From positions 13,106,591 to 13,170,590 of the forward strand of contig OY720100.1 of the NCBI GenBank assembly GCA_963082875.1: a stretch of 64,000 bases of DNA. The letters run 5' to 3'. Below the pieces are notes generated by a model that worked only from the letters and a program-made list of their open reading frames with translations, made no database searches and had not been told where the DNA came from. A program made the position numbers and the translations under genes. This DNA is from Corella eumyota (Eukaryota > Chordata > Ascidiacea > Phlebobranchia > Corellidae). Below are positions 47,288 to 60,200 of this stretch, one piece after another. How positions within the stretch are numbered: the first letter of the stretch is position 1; each line of letters begins with the position of its first letter.

Positions 47288-49870
47288 TCAGCTCATCTCA
47301 ATGTCACTCCCATTGTTTAACAATGGTCTTGCCCATTCAACAAAATCGTCAATAAGAACTGGCCAGGCCCCTTAAAAAACAACATTGAATTATAAATTTA
47401 ACTACCTTGACAGAGCATAAAAGGCAATAACAGCCTTCTTAAATTAAGTTAATTAAAAGTATATATAACAATTTAAGAAAAAGGTATATTTTAAATGAAC
47501 ATGCCAACAAAAAAACATTTTTCTAATTAGGAGTAAAATTTCTTAATCTATGAAACATCATGCAAATTGCACAATATACTTTCAACTTGGTAATCCAATT
47601 AGGCAATACCATCTGGCATCAGCTTGCACATAAAACAGCTGTTTTAAGTCATTGCCACTCATAATAAAAACTAACTAAGCTACAATGCATTTGTTAGGCA
47701 AGTCGTTTGAAATTTTAAATCAAGTTTACCTTCTTCATCATAATTAGTCATATCATCCGATATCATCATCGAAAAGTCAAGCAACAAATTCCAAGTGTCC
47801 CGGGGTATTGCTCGTCTATAATGCTCCTACATAGTTAAGTTCGATTTAACATTTAACCTTTCACAAATACTATTTATATATAATGGAGCTTAGTGGACAA
47901 AATTTGTCCAAACCTGCCATATGTGGTGAACGGGTAAATTATTGCAGGCTTGAGGTTTGCGAATATAGGGCAAGTTATCGACTAGTTATTCTAATGGATG
48001 AAACAAATACATTACCTCTAAAAACCTTGACCAAAGATCTAGAAATTTAAAACGATCGCTTAATAATATATTCCAATATGCTACTGCCATATCTAAATCT
48101 ATAAAAAACAGCAAATTTATTAATAAAAGGTATCTAAGTAGATTTATTAAAAATTTGTTCTATAGACTAGACACACTTACAAATAGATATTGACAATTTT
48201 TGACATACTTACCTAACCCTTTTTGGCCAGGATTTTTGGCAAAGTTAAAAGTAAATTGATAAAAGTCACGAAATTTGGATTTATCTGTAATGTCATTTGC
48301 TAATAGAGGAAGTTTTGTTCTAAGCTTTGAAAGGTCGTCACATCTGCAAAAAAACAAAAAAAAAACAGTAATACTTCCATATATTGAGAAAAATAAATAA
48401 TTTTAATTACAGACCTATGTTATTTAAGAATTACCACAACATTGTTAATACATAACCACATAAGGCCTTGAACCACTAATATGTAACCATTTAACCTTAA
48501 TTCAAGCTATTAGTTGACTTAATTAACAGAAAAAAATCTTGCCCTAGTTCTGTCATTCCATCGGTGAATTCCTTTTTAGTAAATTCACATTGAGTTGCTG
48601 CCCGAAATTTCCATGCAACTATAAGAACAATTCGACTTGTCGGTTCTACTTGTAGTTCTTCACAAAATTTCGATATGCCTTCAACACCGATTTTGTCTGG
48701 TTCAGCTGGGTCTAAAAATTAAAAAAATATTAAATTTTTTTATGTGATGAAGTAACATTAACAATATATACACATTCAGTTTTCCATAACTTAGTCTAGT
48801 TTAAATTAACTTATGGTAAATTCATTATCAAGTTTGTCTGGTCAATAATTCGTTTTTGTTTTGGCTTAGAAATAATTATCTGTACTGCGTTTTTATTGAA
48901 AAGGATATCACAAGAAATGTAAATTTACATAAATAATGTTGTTTTTTTATATAAATATGCTGTAATCTAAATTTAAAATCATTTTTATCATCAAAGATAG
49001 AGTTTTTATTAATAATTAATGTCCATAAATGAATTAAGGGCGGTTTGGTTGGGCTGTTCTTGTTCATAAGCTCCAAAAATAATTAACAGGATCAAAATAA
49101 ATTGCATTTTTAATTCTGCTTAAAACAAGTATATATATATAGTTTAGATATATTTTTATAATAAAACAATATAAAAGATTTATTATATGTAATGTTTTTA
49201 GCCATTTTTATATGAATAAATACCAATAATTCAAAAATTTGCAAATAATAAATTTATATATACAACTTAAGATATTACCTCTCAGTGCATTAAATAAGCC
49301 TTCCAATTTCCTTTTGTCTATTGAGTTTGAGTTATTTCGATTTTCCCTTATATAAGCCTCTGGTTCGGTAAAAAAACTGTCGGAAGCTATGTCCAGTCTC
49401 CAGTCGTGCCTGATTAAACACGATATTGCTGACTTCTCGTTGAGATTTGTAAGGGATATAAATTGCCTAACCTTCTCCCTTTGGGAGGGCTTTAATTTAT
49501 GCTAAAAAATAAAAAATAAAAAACTTAAATTTATATGCACTACATTGATATCAATCGGTAAGGGAGTTGTGCATTTTTTTATTTGTCCTTGATGTGGAAA
49601 GCACTTCACAGTCTAAAGGTATTAAGTTACATTTGTTACCCAAACCAAGTCTCGAGTTAACTTTGACATTTGTTAGGTTTTCTGAAGTTAAGTTAAGGGC
49701 GGAAGGGCACTACAGCATGGACGCAGTGGGTATCAAACCCAGGTCCCAGCCATCATGCTGTTATTTTTGATTTATAACAATCAAATAAAAAATAATAAGC
49801 AAATTGAAATATTTAATTGATATGATGTAAATATTATACATACCATTGCTCGGTTATCGCTTTTCTTCAT
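47288..49870 (-). CDS. DCN1-like protein (DCUN1D1/2 type), NEDD8 E3 co-factor
   Basis: Promotes cullin neddylation by bringing the NEDD8 E2 (UBC12) to the cullin-RBX1 complex. Seven exons: 49844-49870, 49279-49501, 48543-48711, 48213-48343, 48016-48098, 47730-47826 and 47288-47370, giving 270 residues (human DCUN1D1 259). An N-terminal UBA-like region has [15 protein letters not shown] and [17 protein letters not shown]; the PONY domain has [69 protein letters not shown] and [19 protein letters not shown], close to the human sequence. The donor after exon 3 is GC rather than GT (GG|GCAAGA), needed to restore ELGCDDL. Short exon 1 (MKKSDNRAM) is the only ATG that joins in phase. DCUN1D1 and DCUN1D2 cannot be separated for an invertebrate co-orthologue. 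Confidence 0.93.
49583..49760 (-). mobile_element. tRNA-derived SINE, internally shortened copy
   Basis: Minus-strand copy of the SINE seen at 53735-54016: tRNA-like head (GGGTTTGATACCCACTGCG on the minus strand), GCCCTTCCGCC and the 3' end near TTCCACATCAAGGACAAA are present, the middle is short. It lies in intron 1 of the DCUN1D gene. Confidence 0.7.
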
Positions 49871-51231
49871 GTGAAATTTTTTTCGTTGATTCTTTTTGAC
49901 AAAAAGATTATTAAATGTTTATTTGTAGTTTTACTAGCTTGAATGTCTATTTCTTGTTTAATTTTTAAACTAACATACAGTTTAAACTACAGAACTTACA
50001 AACACACAATCTCTAAAAAAATAAATTGAAAATATTTAAATGCTAAAAAATCTTGCTTTCTATAGTTTAGCAGGTTTTATATAGACAAAAACCTTTACTA
50101 GACATTTAAAACTAAAAACAATGTATAAAAAATAAAAGGTTTTTAGTTATAAATTCGTAGAAGCATGTTATTACCTAAAACGGCAACAATACGTGAAGGC
50201 TTTTTCTAAACAAAAAATATTGCAAAGGAAACAATTCATAAGAAGAGTAGGCACTTTTATTCAAACATATGTTTTAAGTAAGGACTTTTATATATTCTAT
50301 AAATGACAATTGTTAACCAGACACAGTCTGTTATGGTATATTCCTGGGTTAATTGTCATTTTTGTCAAAATTTTTTAACATTAAAATATTATTTAAATTA
50401 GATTAGGGAAGATATGTAAACACTTGGAATTAAACACAGAACCTTATGGCCACTGGCCGGCTAGTCTTTTATCTGCTTTAGGCGGCCGGAAAACTGATAG
50501 ATAACATTTTTTAACAACCCCAATAAAAGTAAAATGAACGTAAATTGCTTTATCTTAGTGCTGGTCTTCATCTTCACACAAAGGTCTAATGTAAATGGGT
50601 TAAACAAAACAATTTTGTATACAAATCCAATGTACACGGTTGATGTTTTTTATTGTGTGCTACATAAATATACTCACAAAAAAACATTAAAATAGCAAAA
50701 AATAACATTCTTAGACTAGTAAAGAAAAACATGAAAGTTATGACTATATATAAATATTGCACAACGAATACTTTAATAATTAAAATGCTATTGCTACAAC
50801 ATTGTATTAAATTTTTTCAGAAATAGTTTTCTTTTAAAACAATCTAAAACAATTAGCATTTCGTGCACATTTATTTCAAAAATGACATTTAAACAATTGG
50901 TAGTTCGCTGAGCTCATAAGCATACACAATATACTGTATAGATATTTAGAAATAGTTCAATTTTGAATCGAATAAAACAAAAAACATATCAAAAGCAAGG
51001 TAAATGTATAAAAACCATTTTAAAATGCATGAAGAAGTAAATAAAATACAGCATAAAATAGTCTAAAATTTATATAAAATTCGAATGACAACAATATTTT
51101 AATATGTTGAAAAACATAGACATCTTAATAATTTTTTTTTTATAATGTAAATTCAATTTAAATATAAAACATATTCTAAAACTAGAAATTTTAACTTTGG
51201 TAAGATTTTTAGACTTTTTTTTTAAAGACCT
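49871..51231. other. Intergenic, DCUN1D 5' side and ACAP 3' side
   Basis: About 1.36 kb of AT-rich DNA between two minus-strand genes. No coding or RNA feature seen. Confidence 0.6.
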
Positions 51232-54200
51232 TTAGACTGTAGATTCAACTGGATCATCTTCTTTTTCTTTTAGTTGAACAGAATCTTTTAAAAACACAGA
51301 ATTTTGATTTTCAGTTGAATTTGCGTCTACTTTTTTATCACTTGAATTTGAGTTTGATGGTTTTGGTTTTGAGCTGGATAAAAGTGATGCTCCGAGGATG
51401 TTAAATGTCTTTGCAGCATCCTTGGGATCAGGGGAATTCATGCTGGAGGAGCGGTGGGAAAAATCACGGAAAACATCGGTAACAAGTGCATCAGCTAAAC
51501 AAAAAAAATGTTTTTTAATCGTTTAAAATTTTTTATATTTTTACTGCTAGAATTTTAAAAATATTTCACAGTTCAATTTAAACTATTTTGTTTACATAAT
51601 AAAAGACCTAAAAAGGTTTTATTAAATTACTGATCTAACTTTAAAGACAATTTTTATACAAAAATGCATAAAAACAACTTTATTAGATTTTTTAAATTAC
51701 TTTGATAAGTAGAAGAACTATCTTCTTTCATCTCTTCATTCATTTTCTTTAATCGAATTCTAAAAAAATCATATTAAAAGAACATTAAGAATAAGTAATC
51801 TAAACATAATAAAGATTAATAGACGGTTATGTTCAATTTACAGGCCCGCAAAAAAAATTGGCATTTGTTGGACAAAGGTAAATTACTATGCGCAAACATT
51901 AGTAATAAAATAATAATAACAAATAGGTAAAAGACCATGGAGTGGGTGCTATACTAGTTAAATTAATGACAGACAGTCCTTCATTAAAGTAAAATTTAAT
52001 TAGTTATTATATAAATATAGTAAGATATACTTACAGTGTAACTATATCAGCATTTGCAGTCTCTACAGCAATTTCAAGAGCGCTTTTTCCATTTGCATCA
52101 ACTACATTCATATCAACTTTTCTTTTCAACAATTGGCAAGCAACACCTTTAATAATGCAATAACATCATTATTATAAGAAAATATCTACTATCTAAATAT
52201 TTTTTTTATATCTTTATAGTCGATGTGAAAAGGTCGAATGCGAAACCTAAACATATAGCAAAATCAGTTACTCCGACCCAGACTCGAGTTGCCTGTGGCA
52301 CTTTGGGATATTATAGATTATAATTGTCCGATAGTTATACTGCTGATTAAGTGCTAGCTCAGCAGGTTCATACCGTTTATAGTGCCTTACTGAAGGGCGC
52401 TACAGCATAAGAGCAGTGGGGATTAAACCCACGACCTCATGGTGGTGTAGCAAGTGTTTTTACCACTACACCACGCTGCAGGTACTAAATACAGGTTATA
52501 CCAGTATTGTATAAAAAATATTGGTATTTACATTTGATTAAAAAAAAAATGTATTCGTTAATTATTAACAACTGGTGTATTAGTTTAATTTCGCTAGAAT
52601 CTTTCTATCAAAAAGCAAAATTCAAATTTTTTTAAAGTTTTTGTGCTTACCTAATTGGCTATTTATTGAGGCATAATGTAATGAGGTTCGATTTAAAGAA
52701 TCTAGCTCATTTATTTTTGCTCCATTTAAAAGTAGGTACTCGCTAGCAGCTATGGAGCCCTTACATGCAATAAAAATTGTTTTTAACATTAGACTTACAA
52801 TATAACAAAATATGGTTACACATTATATGCTTCAATAAAATTAAAGGGCAACTGAATTAAAAAATAATAAATATATTGCTTCCCTACTATTAAATGGTAA
52901 ATTAACTAAAAATATTTAATAATATTTAAAATATATCTTATATAGTGTTTTAAACTGTAGAGAGGTTGAAAATGTATATAAAAAAATTTAAAAATTCAGT
53001 TCCACTTTAAAGTCCAAAATTTTTTTTATAAGCTAATATAGTTTCTGGTAAATATAACTACAGTACAACTAGTTAACATTTACAAAGTTTAACATTAAAA
53101 GATCACTTACTACAGTGGCAGCTTGCATAAGTGGAGTTTTTCCTTCATCTTCAGTATTATGATAGTTAAGATCAGCATTATTACACTTTGCTAACATCAT
53201 TACAGGCAAGTTGGCAGCTTCAGTAGCTCTGCCATTTAAAACATCATTTTTGTTAATTTTCGGTGCACCCCAAAAATTGAAAAAAGGTAAAAGTTACAAA
53301 AAAATTTATGTGTAATAGTAACAATGTCAACTGGCAGCATGCTGTAGTGGTAAGAACACTTGCTACACAACATGAGATCGTGGGTTCAATCCCCAGTGCT
53401 CTCATGCTGTAGCACCCTTTAGTAATGTGATATAATTGGTATGAACTTCTGCTGAGCCAGCACTTAATCAACAGCATACTTATTGAGCAATTATAATCTA
53501 TAATATTCTAAACTGCCACAGGCAACTCAACACTGAGTTGGGGTAACAGTTGTTACTCTATGTTTAAGTCGCGCATTCAATCTTCCCACATAGAGGATAA
53601 AGATATAAACAAAACAATGTACCAATGTATAAATTTTTACAGACTGGTTAATAGCCCTGTTTACGGTCAGAACTTTATTTATTGTAATATGGTTGCAATT
53701 CTGAATTTGTTCACTATGCCCCATTATATATAGACCGGCAGCGTGGTGTAGTGGTAAGAACACTTGCTACACCACACATGAGGTCGTGGGTTCAATCCCC
53801 ACTGATCTCATGCTGTAGCACCCTTGAGTAAGGCGCTATAAACGTTATAAACTCCTGCTGAGCCAGCACTTAATCAGCAGCATAATTACCGGGCAATTAT
53901 AGTCTCTATAATATCCCAAACTGCCACAGGCAACTCGAGACTGGGTCAGGGGACTTATGTTACTCTATGTTTAAGTCGCGCATTCGACTTTCCCACATCG
54001 AGGATAAAGATATATACAAAAATAAATAAATAAATAATATAGATTTATTTAAATAATCAGTACAGTTAGATAGTCAAAAATATTTTCTTTTAAAATTTTT
54101 GGCATTTTTAGACATTTTTAGGCAACTAAATAAATTTAAAAGGAACATTAAAACAGAACTTACTTGTAAAGTAAAATGTTGGGGTGTAATTTCGTTATGT

Positions 54201-57200
54201 CATAAACTTCTGACTCATCATAATCCTTGCTTGTTTCTATAACAAAAACAATTTAAAAAAATCAACAAAATAGGCATAAACTAAAAAAATAACAATTATT
54301 AATTTTTTTCAATCAATAAGCTAAGTTAAATACATTCACATTATTTGAATTAGGCTACAAGAGTCTTTAGGAATTTTAATAGAGAAAAATTTCAAAAAAG
54401 GTAAGTTTTTCAGTTAAGTAAAAAAAAAACAAGTTAAAATGCTTTTTCAAACACTTGCAATACCATTATTAGAAGCTGGTCCGAATATAACAAGGTCATT
54501 TTCCACGTTATTCTTCTCATTTTCCTCTAGACAATGAAATAATCAAGATGATATAAACTTAATAGTGATGGCAATGAATATAAAACACCAATTTAAAAAA
54601 AAAATTAAAAAAAATTTTCCAACGAAATTGGGAATACATTTAAATTTGGGAATACATTCAAATTTGACATTTAAATTGGGAATATATATTCACAAATGAT
54701 ATTCTGTGTATTTTTATGCAATCAGTTTTCACACTTATATATGTGAATAAAACATAGATAAGAAGTGCTGTTTTTTTAACTTGGTATGAGTTGGTATTTT
54801 GTTAATAATAACCTTTTAGTTTACATGCATTTGTTAACTAAAGTTAAAGTGCCACCAACACAAACATAAAACACCATTTTAGACAAAACACCATTTTAAC
54901 CAATATCTGAAAATTCACCAATATACATTCTTTATATCAACATAAAAATCTCATTGGTTGCAGTTATTTCTTGTTAAAAAAGTAATTGTTTATGTCAACA
55001 ATTAAAATTAAACTAGTTTTTAAATTTACAAAATTCATATAGTGTGTCTTAATTTACTAATCACATACATGCATATCAACATAAACAGCCTGTCTATTAG
55101 CAACATTTTTCAGCCTTATCACTGAAAATTAAATCACCAGATTCAATTTTGAGCCCGCTTAATAAAAATGCGCAAGTTATATACACTCACGGGATTCAAA
55201 ATACGAGAAAAGAGAGCTAAGTTCATCTTGCAGAAACAAAGAATCTCTTTTACGCATGGATACTAAAATAACGTCATCAACTTCATTTTAAATCTTAATA
55301 TACTTTCAAAAAAAAAAAATCAAGTTTAAAAAATTTATACTTTTTTGCAAATGTGTTGTTTGTGGTACTATCAATTTTTGTTGAATTTTTTAACTGAACA
55401 GTCATCCAAAAAATGTTTAAAACCAAATACAAAAGAATTCGAAATTTGATCAACCTATGCTATTACTTTAATAACTTTTATGTGCACAAGTGAAGTAAAA
55501 CTAAACTATATTCTAAATATAATTATGACTTGAAATTACATGCATAAAGCTACAAAAAACATATGCACATGCTTTGAAAGTTGATTATTTCAAAATTTAC
55601 TAAAATTGAACTAAAAAAAATGATGAAGCAAACAGGGTAAGAATGTTTGTACATACCTTCTGTAATAACAAGTTGTTTAATTTGAACTGGTGGAGCAGTA
55701 GAGGCAATGTTCTGTATATATCAAATATTATAAAAAAATAACTGAACCAGCAGCAAGGTGTAGTGGTCAGAAATCTTGCTACACTACATGAGGTCGTGGG
55801 TTTGATCCCAACTGCTCTTAGGCTCTAGCGCCCTTAAGTAAGCTGCTATAAACAGTGTAAATTCATGCTGAGCTAGAACTTAATCAACAGCGTAATAATC
55901 TGGGGATTATATTCTATAATAACCCAAACCGCCGAAGACAACTTAAAACTTGGTCGGGATATCAGGTGTTACTCTATATACTTAAAATTTCCCCAAAAAA
56001 ATGTTTAAAAACATTTTACTAAAGAAAAAAATTCCTGATTTGTTTATTCAAAAATGGCTAGTTTATCCATTTTTAAATTTCCTTTTTTTTATTGCTGTTA
56101 TTTAAAAGAATTGATATTTACCATGACATAATATAAAAAAATTAACTATCCCAATACCAACAACCACCGTTTAACTACCCCCACAAAATTTATTCTACTA
56201 ATTTCACCATTCAACTAAAAACATCAAAGGTTAAAAATAAACAACTCACCTCTGACAAAGGTCGATTGGGTGACCTTCTTGCCCTCCTTCGACTGACCGT
56301 CCATCTGGTTAGTTTTTGACCTTTGGGACTGTGATAATAATGAGTGTCCGAAGCACTGGGCAGTTTCATCACAAATTTGCGGTCGACATATTTTGATCTA
56401 ATGTAGCTTTGTCTGTCTTGGCTAGGTTAAAATAAAAAAAAAAAGATTTTTTTTTCTGAAAATAATATATGTTGTACAGGTTTTAAAAATTAAAAGATAA
56501 GTTCAATATTTTAAAAAAATTTTTTTTTGTTTTCAAAATATACTTTGTGAAAAAAAACTAAAGAAAATTTTTTTTCGTATAGAATCAATATAAATTATTA
56601 ATGCTTTAGAACTATATTGGTATAAGTCCAATATGCACTTTCAATGCCTTATATACACAAACTAAAGTCTTGATAACTTCCTGATATTACAAACCTTGAA
56701 CAGCCAGGTTTAATTTTAATGTTGTCAGCGTTATTGGCAACATATATCTCATTCACTTTTCTATTTCCAAGTGCAAACATTATCTAAATAAAAAACATTT
56801 ACTTATTTATATATATATATATATGCCCAAAAATATTAAAAAATAACTATTTTATCATAAAATTTAATAAAAGTAAATAAAAAGAATTAATGTAAAATTA
56901 AAAAACATTTTTTTTTGCATTTAAAAAAAAAATTATTAATCACAACCTTTAAGACTTCTGGTTCCCATTGGTCGAGGGTTAACGATCTGACCTTTGACAC
57001 TTGAACCCCAAAGCTACGATGGACCCCGCTGCAGTCAATACACAGCGTAATTCCAAGACTTATACTAGCCCATCTTGGTTCTATAATCAAAAAAAAAAGT
57101 TATTTTATTTTTTTGTTTATATTTGTTTATCCTCAATGTGGAAAGGTCAACTTCACGATCTAAACATAGAGTAACAACCGTTACCCTGACCCAGTCTTAA

Positions 57201-60200
57201 GTTGCTTTTTGCAGTTTGGAATATTATGATTGTAATTGCCCAATAATTGAGCTGCTGATTAAGTATTAGCTCAGCAGGAGTTTATATCGTTTATAGCACC
57301 TTACTTAAGGACGCTACAGCATGAGTAGTGGGGATCGAACCTAGAACCACATATAGTTAAGCCAAGTGTTATGACCACTTCACTATTTTTATGTACCTGC
57401 TTTTCCGCAATCTGCACAAACATTATTTCCCGGAACTTTAAAGATGCGAGCCATTATATTCCCTCCCCCTTCTTCTAGGAATGAAGTAGGGTTCTCCAAA
57501 TTTTCCTTTTTTTGTTCTGATGTTTTTGCTGGATCTCCAGTGGCTTACATTAAAGTAAAAATATTAAAAAAGTTTAAACGATACAAATTAAAAAATTGAC
57601 AACCTGAAATCTAGTATAACAAAATTTTTAGAAATGATTACAAAAGTTACCTCCTAAAAAATTTAAAAAATTATAAGCATCAATAGCTAAATAAAATTAA
57701 CACAGGCCATGTGTTTTAAAATTTTTTTTTAATTTAAAAAAAAGAGCTTACAATTTCTTATGCTTGATGAAGAGGAAGATGATCTTGATAAATTTTCATT
57801 TAATTTTGATGTTGACTTATTCCTAGTCCCAGATGGCTAGACGAAAAAGAAAAGTCTAATTTAAATCACAACTCAATTCCACATAAGTAAAGAGCAGCTA
57901 GTACCCTAATGTAACATACATGTAATCTAATGAGTATATTAAAAAATATATTACCGGTGTGTTGATTTCTTCCATGGTGTCCTTAAAAGCTGCTCCAATG
58001 CTTGCCTATAACATATAAACAAATTATACAATAAAAATTCAAGTATACTCCTAAGTTGAATACAGCAAATAAAAATGTACGAATGGGATAATGTTGATGC
58101 TAATATGCAAAGCCAAGCAAAATTAAAAAAGAAAAAAAAATTTTTAGTAAGCAGTTTTAATTTTTTTTATGTAACTAGTATTTACTTTTAGTTATAAAGT
58201 TATTTTATTGGTTTTTGCTGATATAATTAAAAACCATTTAAGAAAATGAACAAAAACCGAAAAACCAATTTTTTATTAAAACATTTCACTAAAATGTAAT
58301 CAAAAAACATTCGCCAGGGTAGGAATATAAGGGAATTAATAGAAAATCGTCTTATTGTTGTAAAAATTGCATAGAAGATAATAGCTCTGATATTATGACA
58401 GTAATTCCTTTTTTTTCACCTGAATGGCCTTAACCCAAGCTCCCCTAGCATCCTCGGATTCAGCTTGGAGTAAAAAACTTTTTCCGGGTGAAATTATCTC
58501 AAAACAAAATCTTCGTTCATGATCGTCGGCAAGTCGAACAGTGCACAAACGAACATCATCAATAACTACTGTTACATCATCCTGTAATTATAAAAAGAAA
58601 TTTAAAGAAATGTGACAATTAATAGCTGATGATGGTTTGCAGTCTTTAACGATGAATGTTTAAAGGTAATAAAGTCCTAAGTTCGACTCTTGTTGCTTGC
58701 AGTTAGTAAAAATAGCTGAAGATAGTTACAATTTTAAACATTAAAGCTTTATAAGTCTTTGGGTCTTAAGTTCAATTTTCGTTTCTTGCAGGTCATAAAG
58801 TAAAACATTTAACTAAGGTTTGTCATTTACACTTAGGTTTATGCTTAAAGTAGAAAAATAATGGGCAACAAATACACATTTACCTTTTTCTTCTGATACA
58901 AGAGTTTGTTATCTTTTATTGTAAACCAGCGTCTAAAAATACAACAGAAAATAAATAACACACTACTAGTAATACTAAAAATATTATTTTAGTTACCAAT
59001 GTTTATATGTTTATTTTCTATATACCCACTTATACTTCGAATAACTAATCTTACAGCTGAGGTTTTATACGAGCTTTTTTTTAAAAATGAAGTTAATTTT
59101 ACTATGCAATAATCTATTTTACGATGCAATAAATAGCCTGGTAAGTTAAAGAACTAAAGCTTTATAAAACTATGAGCCGCCAAAATAAAACTAACTTTCA
59201 TTTTTTTACTACTGCAAGCGCTTATTCGTACCGTTCAAAATTTACCGACTCGCAATCATCTTCAGGGCTGATAAAACCTGACCACCACATAAACTTTTTA
59301 ACTGACGAACCATAGCTTGTATCATAATTTCTACGACAATATAATATACAGACTTTAAAACTAGAATCTAACCTGTATATACAAATTATATAAGTAATGG
59401 TAGAAAAAATAAAATTGTGCAGAGATAGTATATTTAAAAAAAAAAGTTTTTTTCAAGGCCAAATTGTTGAATATTTTAGCAAAAAAAGTACACCAGTAGA
59501 CTAGTAGGTAGCCCACCCAACTAGTGGGCCCTTAATATTTGCAAAAAATTTGTCCAAGATAAATTAACAGCACACCAAAAAAACAGTTATACTTATTTTG
59601 GAGGCCTATACATTGGTTAAATGCATAAACATTATATATATTGCCCACCAAGCCTTTGTATTTAGATTAAATTTGATAGGTTAAATAAAATATATATGGG
59701 CAATTCTCATTGGGAAAGTGTTTTTTAAAAAAAAATTAACTTAAATTATTTGTTTAATTAACTTACCTGTTTCTTTGGTTTTGATATTTAAAGTTTAAAT
59801 TTAAAAAAATTTAGGCAAATAATTTTTTATAAGTGATTTTTTTAACAATTTAAAATATACAAATTTTTTTGCACTTTTATTGATATTTTAAGCAATAATT
59901 TTAAGTTAATATAAATGTTACAAAACAGATTACAACAGATTTGTAATGTGTTAGTATAAGAGGTTTAAACATATGCTTAACATAAGTTAAACAACAAATT
60001 CTATATTACAATTTAAAAATCAGCAATTTTTAAGTTTTTAACTTGTAAGAATATAGGTAATTCCGTTACCGAATTTACATAAAAAGTTTTATAACTTGAA
60101 ATTTAATCAAATACAACTTTTAATACTTTTAATTCTCTGATTTTAGTTGTTAAGTACTATAAATAAAAACTAAACTTTATTGTTCCTTATCAATTATATC

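Noticed and set aside
53332-53410. tRNA gene with internal promoter boxes
   Set aside because: The same tRNA-like head with a shared non-tRNA body recurs several times on both strands, so these are SINEs, not tRNA genes.
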